From the NCBI RefSeq assembly GCF_039539485.1, contig NZ_BAABDF010000006.1, positions 1-64,000 of the forward strand: a stretch of DNA of 64,000 nucleotides. The letters are read 5' to 3'. A program made the position numbers and the translations under genes. Source of the DNA: Celeribacter arenosi. Lineage in GTDB: Bacteria; Pseudomonadota; Alphaproteobacteria; Rhodobacterales; Rhodobacteraceae. Position 1 is the first letter of the stretch; each line of letters starts with the position of its first letter. A model generated the notes under the pieces. That model was not told where the DNA came from and did no database searches. It saw only the letters and a list, made by a program, of their open reading frames with translations. Of the stretch, positions 9,550 through 17,920 are shown one piece after another.

Positions 9550-10602
9550 ATGATGATGCGAACCCTATATGCGCTTCTCTTTCTACTGGCCCAACCTGGC
9601 GTGGCGCAGGAAACCTATTCGGATGCATTCGGCATTCTGCCCGCCGACGCGGTCGGGCAGGCGCGTGCATCGTGGGGCGGGGTTAGTACCGAGGGCGAAA
9701 AGCCGGCCGAACCGCCGCAATCGGTCCTCACATTCATCGGTCCCAAATCAATGGTGGCCGGCAAAGACATCGGGCATGCCGTCGCTTTGGTCATGGACCG
9801 GTTCGGGAACTTGGTCTCCGACGGGATCGCGGCGTCTTTTGCATTGGGGCCGCGCGCAATGTCTGACGAGGTCACCCACTATGGAATCGCCGATGTGCAG
9901 TTTCTGCCCGATCCGAACGCGGGGACATTTTCGGGCGGGGCGAGCGTGGGCGAACGTCAAAGCCCACGGGCCCTGTTTCGCGTGGTGGCCAGTATCGAAA
10001 GCCTGAGTCCGGAATTGGAAGCCACCGCTTCGCTCGTGCCCGAAACCTTCTCGCGCCTCGCAACACGCCCAATGGCCGACCGGTTCGCCAACCCTATCGA
10101 GGACGGGGTGGGGGCCGGTTTCATTCTGCGTCACGAAGACGGAACAACGAGTGTTATTCCCGCAACCGTTCAGGAGGCCATTGCCGAGGCGCACTGGCTG
10201 GTGCGTGATGTCGGGAGCGGTGGCGCATTGACTGCGTCGCTGGCCGATCAGGAGTCGGCTTCGGAGCCGGTCGAATTGGACCCTCTGCGGGCGGCGATCA
10301 AGGCGCCGGTGCGCGCCTGGCCACTGGCCGACCTCGACGCGGTTGCCATGCGTGTGGGGCCGATGACGACAAGCGCGGGCCATATGCTCAGCGATGGAGC
10401 TATCGTCGATTTTTCGGTGGTCTCCGCATCCGGCGCGCGCGCGGCATCGACCGCATGGGTTCAGGACGGGTTTGCGGATGCGATCCTACCCATCGCACCG
10501 GGTGACGGTCCCTTTGCCGTCAGTGTCGAAAGCGCTCTCGGCCTCGCCACAACATCGGTCCAAACCGGCCTAGCGCCCGATGTGATCCGGAGGGCGGAGT
10601 GA
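9550..10602 (+). CDS. Exported protein with Ig-like repeats
   Basis: A 350-residue protein with a signal peptide (cleavage around PGVAQ-ETY). It contains three spaced segments that resemble the invasin/Big_1-type bacterial Ig fold: RFGNLVSDGIAASF, RFANPIEDGVGAGF and MLSDGAIVDFSV, each followed by beta-strand-rich sequence. No catalytic motif is seen. Its stop overlaps the start of the glycosidase-like gene by 4 bases, and its start lies 6 bases after the large membrane protein, so the three are translationally coupled. It probably acts in the periplasm or at the cell surface as a binding or scaffold component of the glycan system. Confidence 0.7.
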   Translation: MMMRTLYALLFLLAQPGVAQETYSDAFGILPADAVGQARASWGGVSTEGEKPAEPPQSVLTFIGPKSMVAGKDIGHAVALVMDRFGNLVSDGIAASFALGPRAMSDEVTHYGIADVQFLPDPNAGTFSGGASVGERQSPRALFRVVASIESLSPELEATASLVPETFSRLATRPMADRFANPIEDGVGAGFILRHEDGTTSVIPATVQEAIAEAHWLVRDVGSGGALTASLADQESASEPVELDPLRAAIKAPVRAWPLADLDAVAMRVGPMTTSAGHMLSDGAIVDFSVVSASGARAASTAWVQDGFADAILPIAPGDGPFAVSVESALGLATTSVQTGLAPDVIRRAE

Positions 10603-12089
10603 TGCGGTTTGCTTTGATTATCAGCGCATTTGTCGCCCTGTTGGGGTTGGTGTTGTGGTTCGCGGCGGGTGCCTATAGCGCGGCTCAAAAACGGACTGTC
10701 ACCTATCGCTACATCGGTGATGCGCTCGCGCCGATCCCGCCTGCGCTTACGCGGGTGACGTGGGACGAACCTGAGGTCCCGCTTGCGCGGCCCTTTTCGC
10801 CCGTCGATGCCCGGCTGATCGGGACATCGCTCACCGAAGCGTGGAAGGCGCATGCAATTGCCCAGCAGAGCGGGGAAACAAAGGTTTTGGAGCGCCGCTT
10901 TGCCGGCGTTGCACTGGAGCGCGCCGAACAATCCATCGACGATGCGTTGGCGCATGGCGGGCGTATGGTCGTTCTGTCCCAACACGCGCGACCGGTGTTT
11001 TTCCATCTCGACGGATCGGTGTTTCAGGCCGAAGTCGAGATGGTCGTCGCACGTTTCATGACTGGCGACACCGCGGACCCAACATATGAAATCACGCATG
11101 ATCGCGGTATCTTCACGCTCCTGAACGAAGCGAACGGGTGGCGCGTGTTTTCCTATGAGCGGCGCGCGGTGGAGCCGGTTGTCACCGAGCCCGCCCCATG
11201 GCGCGGGACGATGAAGGGGGTCAATTACTACCCGAGCGCGACGCCTTGGCGCGATTTCTGGCCCACCTTCGATCTGCAAACCATTGCCGAGGATTTTGAC
11301 CTGCTGCGCGATCTCGATGCCGATAGTGTGCGCATCTTTTTGACCCGCGAGACGTTCATCAGGGATGATTACGAAACAGCCCTCGAAAACCTCTCGGATA
11401 TGTTGGCCCTCGCCGAGCAGAAGGGCCTGCGCGTTGTTCCGACGCTTTTTGATCTCAAAGGTGACTACAACCTGAGCGGATGGACCGATGACGCGCTGTT
11501 TCTCGAACGGGTCATGCCGACCCTTGCGGCTGCGCCAGCGGTTGCTTTCGTGGATGTGAAGAACGAACCCGACCTCGATTTCACCTATCACGGCGAGGAG
11601 ACGGTCCTTGCGTGGATCAAATCCATGGTGGCAGTGTCGCGCAGTCTCGCCCCCGACATGCCGTTGACGGTCGGGTGGGCATCGGCAGAGGCGGCCAAGG
11701 ACTACCTGTTGGATTTCGATGTCATTACCTATCATGACTATGCGCCGATTGATGGCGCGGGCGACCGTTTGGCCGAGGTTCAACTGCTGGCAGGCGACGC
11801 GCCGGTCGTCGTCACCGAAATCGGGGAAACCGACTACACGGCTCTCCTCGGGTTTCCGTCATCACAGACCGCGCAGGCCAATCGTTTGCACGCGCGCCTG
11901 TCGGCCTTGGCCGGTGCTGACGGGGTGATGGTGTGGACGCTCTATGACTTCCCAACGGTTGATCCCGGCGTGGTCGGCTCATCACCGTGGGTGCGCCGCC
12001 TACAGGCGCGGTTCGGGATGATTATGGCTGACGGGACAGAGAAACCGGCGGCGGATGTATTTCGCTCGGCCGCATTTCCTATCCGATAG
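10599..12089 (+). CDS. GH5-like (clan A) glycosidase-fold protein, membrane anchored
   Basis: The 496-residue protein has an uncleaved N-terminal membrane helix (about 4-26), an N-terminal domain of unknown function (to about 200), and a TIM-barrel glycosidase domain (about 203-480). Clan GH-A landmarks are visible: KGVNYYP at the first strand, candidate acid/base Glu323 in VKNEPDL, YHDY near 378-381, and candidate nucleophile Glu407 in VTEIGE. The domain faces the periplasm. It probably trims, transglycosylates or releases the polymer made by this locus. The preceding gene overlaps its start by 4 bases. The substrate cannot be read from the sequence. Confidence 0.8.
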   Translation: MMRFALIISAFVALLGLVLWFAAGAYSAAQKRTVTYRYIGDALAPIPPALTRVTWDEPEVPLARPFSPVDARLIGTSLTEAWKAHAIAQQSGETKVLERRFAGVALERAEQSIDDALAHGGRMVVLSQHARPVFFHLDGSVFQAEVEMVVARFMTGDTADPTYEITHDRGIFTLLNEANGWRVFSYERRAVEPVVTEPAPWRGTMKGVNYYPSATPWRDFWPTFDLQTIAEDFDLLRDLDADSVRIFLTRETFIRDDYETALENLSDMLALAEQKGLRVVPTLFDLKGDYNLSGWTDDALFLERVMPTLAAAPAVAFVDVKNEPDLDFTYHGEETVLAWIKSMVAVSRSLAPDMPLTVGWASAEAAKDYLLDFDVITYHDYAPIDGAGDRLAEVQLLAGDAPVVVTEIGETDYTALLGFPSSQTAQANRLHARLSALAGADGVMVWTLYDFPTVDPGVVGSSPWVRRLQARFGMIMADGTEKPAADVFRSAAFPIR

Positions 12090-12095
12090 GATAGG
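12078..12095 (+). other. Hairpin overlapping the glycosidase-gene stop codon
   Basis: CCTATC (12078-12083) and GATAGG (12090-12095) form a perfect 6-bp stem around CGATAG, which contains the TAG stop at 12087-12089. The downstream sequence is pyrimidine rich (TCTCCTCTCTTTTG) without a clean T run, so it may be a weak terminator or mRNA 3'-end structure separating this gene from the GT4 gene. Confidence 0.4.
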
Positions 12096-12199
12096 TCTCC
12101 TCTCTTTTGAACTACCATTCCATCCCGTTGCGGAGACGCAGGGTCGACTATTTTGCAATAGACATAGGCCAAGTTGTAAATTGTTGAACGGAGTTTTCG

Positions 12200-13411
12200 A
12201 TGTCCACGCAGATGCGCATAGCTTTGGTTTCTGCCTTCCCGCCGGGAGTGCAGAGTCTGAATGAATACGGTTTTCATTTGGCCAAGGCGCTGGTTGCCAA
12301 TCCCGAGGTCAGCGAAGTCGTCGTCATCGCCGATCGTCTTTGCGCGCCGGCTGATGAGTTGGACTTGGGTCCGAAGCTGCGCGTCGAGCGTGTGTGGGAT
12401 TTCAACAGCCTGACATCCGGTCCCGCGATCATTCGCGCCCTGAAAAAGGCGGATGTCGATGGTGCCGTGTGGAACCTCCAGACGGCGAGCTTTGGCGACC
12501 GTGAAATACCCGCTGCACTGGGTCTATGTGCGCCCGCTCTGGCGCGTCTGGCGGGGGTGCCGAGCGGCATCATCGCGCATAACATCATCGCGGGCATTGA
12601 CCTCGAAAACACACAGATGAAGGGCCAGCGGTTTCGTCAGGCGATTGTGCGGGCAGGGGGTGCGGTGATTACGCGCGCGATGATGCAGGCCGACTACGTA
12701 ACCGTGACCCTGCGTGGCTATGCCGATCAACTGACGGCCAGCTACCCGCGCGCGTCTGTGCATCTCGTGGGGCATGGAACTTTCGACACCGAAACCCGTG
12801 AGGTTTCGCGATTGGGCACGCGGGCCAAACGCATCGTCACGATGGGGAAATTCGGAACCTACAAGCGGCTTGAAACTCTGCTCTCGGCGTTTGATCTGCT
12901 TCGCAAAGATCCGGAGTTTTCGGACTATGAACTCGTCATCGGCGGCACGGATCATCCCAACACGCCCGGCTATGTGAAAAGCGTTGCTGCGTTGCGCAAA
13001 GACGATGCCGGTGTCCGGTTTCATGGCTATGTCGCAGAGGACGATGTTCCAACGTTCTTCGGTGACGCGCGTGCGAGCGTCTTTGACTACTCGACGACCA
13101 CCGGAAGCTCCGGTGTGCTGCATCAAACGGCCAGCTACGGCGCCGTGCCGGTGTTCCCGAATATCGGTGACTTTGTGGATGTGAGCCGCGACGAAGGCTT
13201 GAATGGTGCGAATTACGGCGTCGGCGATGCGGCGGATATGGCGCGCGCAATGGGCAGCGTTTTGGGCAATGACGAGGCGGCGCAGACCCTCGCGGATGCC
13301 AACCGAAAGGCATCGATGGATATGCCCATTTCAGAGGTCGCCGCTTTTCATGTGGCGCTGTTGCGATCCCGTTTGAAACGACGGCGAAGCGGGTCGCAAG
13401 CGATCGCATAA
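12200..13411 (+). CDS. GT4-family glycosyltransferase
   Basis: A cytoplasmic GT-B-fold glycosyltransferase of 403 residues. It has an N-terminal acceptor domain (ALVSAFPPGVQS), a central KFGTYKRLETLL element, and a C-terminal donor-binding domain with DYELVIGGTDHPN and FHGYVAEDDVPTFF, then SVFDYSTTTGSSGVL in place of the usual E-x7-E region. GGAG lies about 6 bases before the ATG. It is 110 bases downstream of the glycosidase gene and followed by a strong terminator, so it can form its own unit or end the upstream operon. Donor and acceptor sugars are unknown. Confidence 0.85.
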   Translation: MSTQMRIALVSAFPPGVQSLNEYGFHLAKALVANPEVSEVVVIADRLCAPADELDLGPKLRVERVWDFNSLTSGPAIIRALKKADVDGAVWNLQTASFGDREIPAALGLCAPALARLAGVPSGIIAHNIIAGIDLENTQMKGQRFRQAIVRAGGAVITRAMMQADYVTVTLRGYADQLTASYPRASVHLVGHGTFDTETREVSRLGTRAKRIVTMGKFGTYKRLETLLSAFDLLRKDPEFSDYELVIGGTDHPNTPGYVKSVAALRKDDAGVRFHGYVAEDDVPTFFGDARASVFDYSTTTGSSGVLHQTASYGAVPVFPNIGDFVDVSRDEGLNGANYGVGDAADMARAMGSVLGNDEAAQTLADANRKASMDMPISEVAAFHVALLRSRLKRRRSGSQAIA

Positions 13412-13421
13412 TTTGCACAGG

Positions 13422-13453
13422 AACGGCTATCCGAAAGGGTAGCCGTTTTTCTT
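13422..13453 (+). terminator. Rho-independent terminator of the GT4 gene
   Basis: AACGGCTATCC (422-432 within 13 kb) pairs with GGGTAGCCGTT across a GAAA tetraloop, with one wobble pair, and is followed by TTTTTCTTTT. It starts 10 bases after the GT4 stop codon. Confidence 0.85.
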
Positions 13454-13549
13454 TTGGTCAACCGGGCCTACCCGATTGGAAACCTCATATCCTTTTGATT
13501 GGAAACATAAACTTTCGAGCCTGAGACAAATTAACTATGGCATGAAATA

Positions 13550-13585
13550 CGGCCGTTAACGTTAATCAGTCGAAAGCGGCCGTTA
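13550..13585 (+). promoter_or_regulatory. Palindrome and direct repeat before the GT2 gene
   Basis: A perfect TTAACGTTAA palindrome lies at 13556-13565. The 9-mer CGGCCGTTA occurs at 13550-13558 and again at 13577-13585, the second copy running into the ATG at 13585. No good Shine-Dalgarno sequence is present. This is consistent with an operator controlling the GT2-flippase pair. The binding protein is unknown. Confidence 0.35.
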
Positions 13586-14460
13586 TGAAAATCGAAAATT
13601 TTGCCTCTGCCCAAGCCACGCATTTGCCCGCTTTTTTGTCGGCTATTCAGGGCAAGCTAACCGGTAGTGTTATCGTGGTGCCTTGCTACAACGAGGCCAA
13701 GCGTCTCGATAGCGCATCCTTCATCGACTACCTTTCGGCGACGCCGGATGTGACCTTTCTTTTTGTCAATGATGGCAGCACTGACGCCACGCTCGACTGT
13801 CTCGTCACGCTGTGCGAACAGGCGGCAGGCCGTGCCTTGGTGCTCGACCTTGCGCAGAACGGTGGCAAAGCCGAGGCTGTTCGTCAGGGGTTGATCGCGG
13901 CGTGCGATCTGGGTGCGGAATGCGTCGGCTACTGGGATGCAGATCTGGCGACGCCTCTGGATGCAATCGACGACTTTTCCCGCGTCATGGCGAAGTTTCC
14001 TACCACGCAAGTGGTCTACGGCGCGCGTCGTGCCCTACTCGGTCACCGGATCGAACGCACCATGACGCGGCGCGCCGTGTCCCGCGTCTGCGCGACCCTC
14101 GCGCGTCAGGCCGTGCGCCTGCCGATTGGCGACACGCAGTGCGGTGCGAAAATGCTGCGCAACAGCCGCCACCTTCGTGCGGCGCTGGAAACGCCGTTCA
14201 CGGCGGGTTGGCTGTTTGATGTCGAACTGTTCGCACGCTTGTCGGCGCGTCTCGAGGACCGCAGCCGCGCGTTCTACGAGCAGCCGCTCGCGGAATGGAC
14301 CGAGGTTGCCGGTTCCAAAGTTTCGGGCAGTGCGATCCTGAAGAGCGGACTTCGCATGCTGCGCCTCATCGCGGAAACCCGTCTGGGCCTGCCTGTTGCT
14401 GCACCTGTCGCCACTACCGCGCCTGCAGCCCGTTTTGTGCCTTTCGCAGAAGCAGCCTGA
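13585..14460 (+). CDS. GT2-family glycosyltransferase (dolichyl-phosphate-glucose synthase type)
   Basis: A 291-residue GT-A-fold enzyme. The nucleotide-sugar motifs are VVPCYNEAKR (32-40), VNDGSTD (61-67) and the metal-binding WDADLATP (117-124), followed by YGARR and GDTQCGAKM, as in polyprenyl-phosphate glucosyl/mannosyl transferases. It lacks C-terminal membrane helices. The stop is followed after 2 bases by the flippase start, so the two genes are coupled. It probably supplies a lipid-linked sugar for the flippase and for the membrane transferase encoded at 6412. Confidence 0.85.
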   Translation: MKIENFASAQATHLPAFLSAIQGKLTGSVIVVPCYNEAKRLDSASFIDYLSATPDVTFLFVNDGSTDATLDCLVTLCEQAAGRALVLDLAQNGGKAEAVRQGLIAACDLGAECVGYWDADLATPLDAIDDFSRVMAKFPTTQVVYGARRALLGHRIERTMTRRAVSRVCATLARQAVRLPIGDTQCGAKMLRNSRHLRAALETPFTAGWLFDVELFARLSARLEDRSRAFYEQPLAEWTEVAGSKVSGSAILKSGLRMLRLIAETRLGLPVAAPVATTAPAARFVPFAEAA

Positions 14461-14462
14461 AC

Positions 14463-15755
14463 ATGAGCCACGCAGTCCCTTCAGTGTCGACGCCATTGCT
14501 GGCGCGGGTTCTGGCCGTGCTTATGGCGCCCGCTGTCCTGATCTTTATCTCGTCGAACTTCGTGAATGTCGGCAACCTTGCCTTTAACATGATTTTCAGC
14601 CGCCTCATGGGGCCGGAACTTTTCGGGCTGCTCGCTCTCCTTCTGACCATCAAGCTTTCGCTTCTCGGGTTACTCGGTGCTGTTCAAACGGCTGTAAGCA
14701 AAGTGGTGGCGAATCTGCCGGACGCGGAAATCTCCCCCATGGCCCGCCGCCTGTCCCGGGTGAACCAACGCCTGTTGGCGGTCGGGGTCGTCAGCGTGAT
14801 ACCATTCGCGGGATTTGGGCTGCTCTGGCAAGGCGCGCCCGCGTTTGGGCTGCCCGATCTCCACCTGTTGGCAGTGCTGATTCTCGCGCTGCCCTTTGGC
14901 GCGTCTCTTAGCCTGTTGCGTGGCTTTGCATTGGGACAAATGGATGCCAAACGCATTGTCATCTCCTCCAATGTTGAAATGATCATCCGACTCGTAGGCG
15001 CGCTGCTCGCGTGGTCACTCGGGTTCGGGATCACCGGTGTGGTTGCCGCAATTTCTGTGTCGATCATCGCGGGCTGGGTGGTTCTCATGGACATGCTGCC
15101 AAAGCGCGCACTCAAAGGTCTGCCGATCCGGCCGATTACAACGACTGTCCTGATTGCCGCCGCGCCATTCGCGCTCTTGCAGCTCGCACAGGTTCTGGCG
15201 CTCGACGGAGAAATCTTTGTGGCGCGCTCGCTTTTGCCTGCGAGCGAAGTCGGGTTTATCGCTGCGCTGTCGCTGGTCCAACGCATCCAGTTCTTTGCCT
15301 GTTTCGCTCTGGCTTCGGTCCTGTTGCCCGGCGTTGTTCTCGCGGCCCGTCGCAACGAAAACCTCGTGGGCGCCGTGCGTCCCGTCGCCTTGCTCTTTGG
15401 TGCGGTGAGTATCCCCCTGATTGTCGTCGCGCTGTTCAAGCCAACGCTGATTCTGGGTGTGCTCGTCGGGGATGCCTATTTCGGGGCGGCGAACGCGCTG
15501 AGTTACGCCGTGATCGCGGCGGTCGCTTTCACATTCAGCTATCTGGCGGCCACGTTTCTGGCGGCTCTCGATATGCGGCTCGGGATCACGTTGATCCTGG
15601 GGGCGGCTGTCATGCAGATGGGCGCGCTTGTCATCCTCGCGCCGGCCACTGTGCTCGGGGTTGTGCAGATCAAGCTGGCGGTCCAATTGGTCACGGCACT
15701 GTTGATCGCGGTCGTGTCGATGCGCAGCGCCCGCAAGTATCGCGCACAGGTGTAA
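14463..15755 (+). CDS. Oligosaccharide flippase (Wzx/MOP superfamily)
   Basis: A polytopic inner-membrane protein of 430 residues with about 12 hydrophobic helices. The N-terminal stretch around FNMIFSRLMGPELFGLLALL is typical of polysaccharide-export flippases of the MOP superfamily. The start ATG at 14463 follows the GT2 stop by 2 bases. A longer upstream reading frame exists, but it would overlap the GT2 gene. It probably moves a lipid-linked glycan intermediate to the periplasm. No terminator is obvious in the 129 bases before the convergent tRNA gene. Confidence 0.85.
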   Translation: MSHAVPSVSTPLLARVLAVLMAPAVLIFISSNFVNVGNLAFNMIFSRLMGPELFGLLALLLTIKLSLLGLLGAVQTAVSKVVANLPDAEISPMARRLSRVNQRLLAVGVVSVIPFAGFGLLWQGAPAFGLPDLHLLAVLILALPFGASLSLLRGFALGQMDAKRIVISSNVEMIIRLVGALLAWSLGFGITGVVAAISVSIIAGWVVLMDMLPKRALKGLPIRPITTTVLIAAAPFALLQLAQVLALDGEIFVARSLLPASEVGFIAALSLVQRIQFFACFALASVLLPGVVLAARRNENLVGAVRPVALLFGAVSIPLIVVALFKPTLILGVLVGDAYFGAANALSYAVIAAVAFTFSYLAATFLAALDMRLGITLILGAAVMQMGALVILAPATVLGVVQIKLAVQLVTALLIAVVSMRSARKYRAQV

Positions 15756-15884
15756 TCCGGTCCGACGCGCGCAGTGTTACAGCGCGGGTGCGAACCGGGC
15801 TCGGCCCTCTCCATTCGATGACAGCAAACCAAAAGCACATTGCCGCGAACGGGCGATGTGTCAGTGTATTTAAAATGGGGGATT

Positions 15885-15960
<76 letters not shown>

Positions 15961-16057
15961 GGATTGGCCGATTGGATCGGCCGCGCGGTGGACATTTCGT
16001 CCTGCCCGCGCTTCCTATTTTGTCTCGCAAATCGTTGCAAGCGAAAAAAGGCGGTGA

Positions 16058-16369
16058 TCAATCGTCGTCGTCAGCCGCCACATCGGCGATTTCGTCGAGG
16101 GAGACATTGTCGTCCTCGTCGTCTTCAAGCAGCTCGTCATCGATATCGATATCCTCGTCGTCATCAACCAGGAGATCATCCTCGTCGCTGACGTCTTCGT
16201 CGACAACCGCTGCCTTTTTCTCGACAATCGCAACGCGGGATTTGTTGTTCAAATCAAACGTGAGCGTCTCGCCGGTATAGGGGGAGACGATCGGATCTTT
16301 GCCGAGGTCGTAGAACCGCTTGCCGGTGGTCGGACAGACGCGCTTGACGCCCCATTCCTCTTTGGGCAT
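16058..16369 (-). CDS. TIGR02300 family protein with acidic tail
   Basis: A 103-residue protein. The N-terminal 45 residues (MPKEEWGVKRVCPTTGKRF, then DPIVSPYTGE) are the conserved core of the TIGR02300 family found across alphaproteobacteria, whose function is not established. The C-terminal half is a run of Asp and Glu with few other residues and is probably disordered. The start at 16369 is chosen because it begins the conserved core and has AGGGA upstream. A longer frame to 16444 exists. It lies 97 bases upstream of the tRNA gene on the same strand. Confidence 0.85.
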   Translation of the reverse strand: MPKEEWGVKRVCPTTGKRFYDLGKDPIVSPYTGETLTFDLNNKSRVAIVEKKAAVVDEDVSDEDDLLVDDDEDIDIDDELLEDDEDDNVSLDEIADVAADDDD

Positions 16370-16524
16370 GTGAAATCCCTTTCGTCTTCTGTTTCCATGT
16401 GTGGAGGTTCGTGGGGCGATGCCACATCCCATTGCCGGTGTCAAAGGATTTTCGACACATATCTGCGTGAACGGACCTTCTCGCGGGCGTTCAGGCGCGA
16501 TAGGAAAATGACAAAGGGAGAAAT

Positions 16525-17226
16525 ATGGCCACCCGAACGCTCATCGGTGATCCGGACGTGACAGTGACGCTGAAACGGTCCAACCGCGCCAAGCGGATGT
16601 CCCTGCGGGTTTCGCGGCTGGACGGGCGTGTGACCCTGACGGTGCCGAAGTTCGCATCCGATCGCGATGCAATGGGGTTCCTCGTCGAAAAGGAATCGTG
16701 GATTCGCGGCCATCTCGAAACCCGTGCGCCGCTAAAACAGGTCACCCATGGCGCTCACATGCCGTTTCTGGGGCGCGAGGTTGAAATCGTGGCCGGTGCT
16801 TCTGGCCGTTCTCCGCGATTGGAGGGGGAGCGCCTCATGGTGCCGGGCGACGCGGCGAAAGCCGGTCCTCGCGTTTCGGCCTTTCTCAAGACCCAAGCGC
16901 GCAGTCGATTGGCAGAGGCATCAGACCGCTACGCCGATGCGCTGGGCGTCAAGGCTACGGCGATCACCCTTCGCGATACCAGATCGCGGTGGGGGTCCTG
17001 CACCTCGGAGGGGCGGTTGATGTATTCGTGGCGCCTCGTGATGGCGCCAGAGGTGGTGTTGGACTATGTCGCGGCCCATGAGGTGGCGCATCTTTTGGAG
17101 ATGAACCATTCGGCGCGGTATTGGGCCCATGTCAAACGCGTGTGCCCCGACTATGTGCTCCATCGGGCCTGGCTGCGCCGGCATGGCGAGACGCTTCACG
17201 CATGGCGCTTTGAGAGCTTGGATTGA
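16525..17226 (+). CDS. YgjP/DUF45-like zinc metallopeptidase
   Basis: A 233-residue cytoplasmic protein of the M48-related YgjP family. The signature RSRWGSC lies at 153-159 and the zinc motif HEVAH at 185-189, followed by LLEMNHSARYW, whose His is a likely third ligand. The N-terminus (RAKRMSLRVSRLDGRVTLTVP) matches the family start. The physiological substrate is unknown. It is divergent from the TIGR02300 gene and is followed after 31 bases by the GntR regulator gene. Confidence 0.85.
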   Translation: MATRTLIGDPDVTVTLKRSNRAKRMSLRVSRLDGRVTLTVPKFASDRDAMGFLVEKESWIRGHLETRAPLKQVTHGAHMPFLGREVEIVAGASGRSPRLEGERLMVPGDAAKAGPRVSAFLKTQARSRLAEASDRYADALGVKATAITLRDTRSRWGSCTSEGRLMYSWRLVMAPEVVLDYVAAHEVAHLLEMNHSARYWAHVKRVCPDYVLHRAWLRRHGETLHAWRFESLD

Positions 17227-17239
17227 CGGCGGTGTTATT

Positions 17240-17249
17240 TGTGATCACA
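17240..17249. promoter_or_regulatory. TGTGATCACA operator before the GntR gene
   Basis: A perfect 10-bp palindrome identical to the paired sites upstream of sucC and sdhC. It ends 8 bases before the ATG at 17258, in the position where a ribosome binding site would lie. This suggests autoregulation by the adjacent regulator. Confidence 0.7.
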
Positions 17250-17257
17250 GTTCGCCC

Positions 17258-17911
17258 ATGATCGCACCTTCGCCACGCCACCCCGATAGCCCCACCGCGG
17301 CACACGACCGGATTTACCGGACCCTGCGCACGCGCATCATGCATGGCGAATACCCTCCGGGAGAGGCGATGACCCTGCGGGGCATTGCGCGCAGCTTTGA
17401 CGTGTCGATGACGCCTGCGCGTGAGGCTGTGCGGCGGCTGGTGGCCGATGGGGGGCTGAACCTTTCATCCTCGGGACGGGTCGCGACGCCGGAGCTTTCG
17501 AGCGAGCGGATCGAGGAACTCGCGTCGATCAGGGCATTGATCGAGCCCGAGCTTGCGACCCGCGCCTTGCCCCGTGCGCATATGGCGCTCATCGACCGGT
17601 TGCAGTCGATAAACGGCACCATTGCCGAGACGGTCGCCAAGCATGATGACGTCGGCTACATCCGCGCAAACCTCGACTTCCATCGCACGCTCTATTTGCG
17701 CGCTCAGGCGCCTGCGATGCTCGCGCTGACGGAGACGGTGTGGTTGCAGCTCGGACCTACCATGCGGGCGCTCTACGCGCGTCTCAATCGCACCGAGGTG
17801 CCCCATAACCATCGGTTGATCGTGGCGGCCCTCAGGGCAGGGGACGAACCCGGTTTGCGTCTGGCCGTTCGATCGGATGTGACGCAGGGCCTGAAAATGT
17901 TGACGGTATAG
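17258..17911 (+). CDS. GntR-family (FCD) transcriptional regulator
   Basis: A 217-residue regulator. The N-terminal winged helix (RIYRTLRTRIMHGEYPPGE, then RSFDVSMTPAREAVRRL) is followed by a C-terminal FCD ligand-binding domain with metal-site-type residues (LDFHRTLY, NHRLIVAALRAGD). The start at 17258 lies just after the TGTGATCACA palindrome. Other in-frame starts further upstream would read through that palindrome and the upstream metallopeptidase gene. Because the same palindrome occurs as pairs at the suc and sdh promoters, this protein is the best local candidate for their regulator. Its effector may be an organic acid, by family analogy. Confidence 0.9.
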   Translation: MIAPSPRHPDSPTAAHDRIYRTLRTRIMHGEYPPGEAMTLRGIARSFDVSMTPAREAVRRLVADGGLNLSSSGRVATPELSSERIEELASIRALIEPELATRALPRAHMALIDRLQSINGTIAETVAKHDDVGYIRANLDFHRTLYLRAQAPAMLALTETVWLQLGPTMRALYARLNRTEVPHNHRLIVAALRAGDEPGLRLAVRSDVTQGLKMLTV

Positions 17912-17920
17912 GAGGCGCGA

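Noticed and set aside
15756..15884. Possible extra gene between the flippase and tRNA-Ala
   Set aside because: Only a frame shifted relative to the flippase runs through, ending inside the tRNA gene.
16070..16210. Repetitive GTC/GAT-rich stretch as a tandem-repeat element
   Set aside because: It is simply the coding sequence for the Asp/Glu tail of the TIGR02300 protein.
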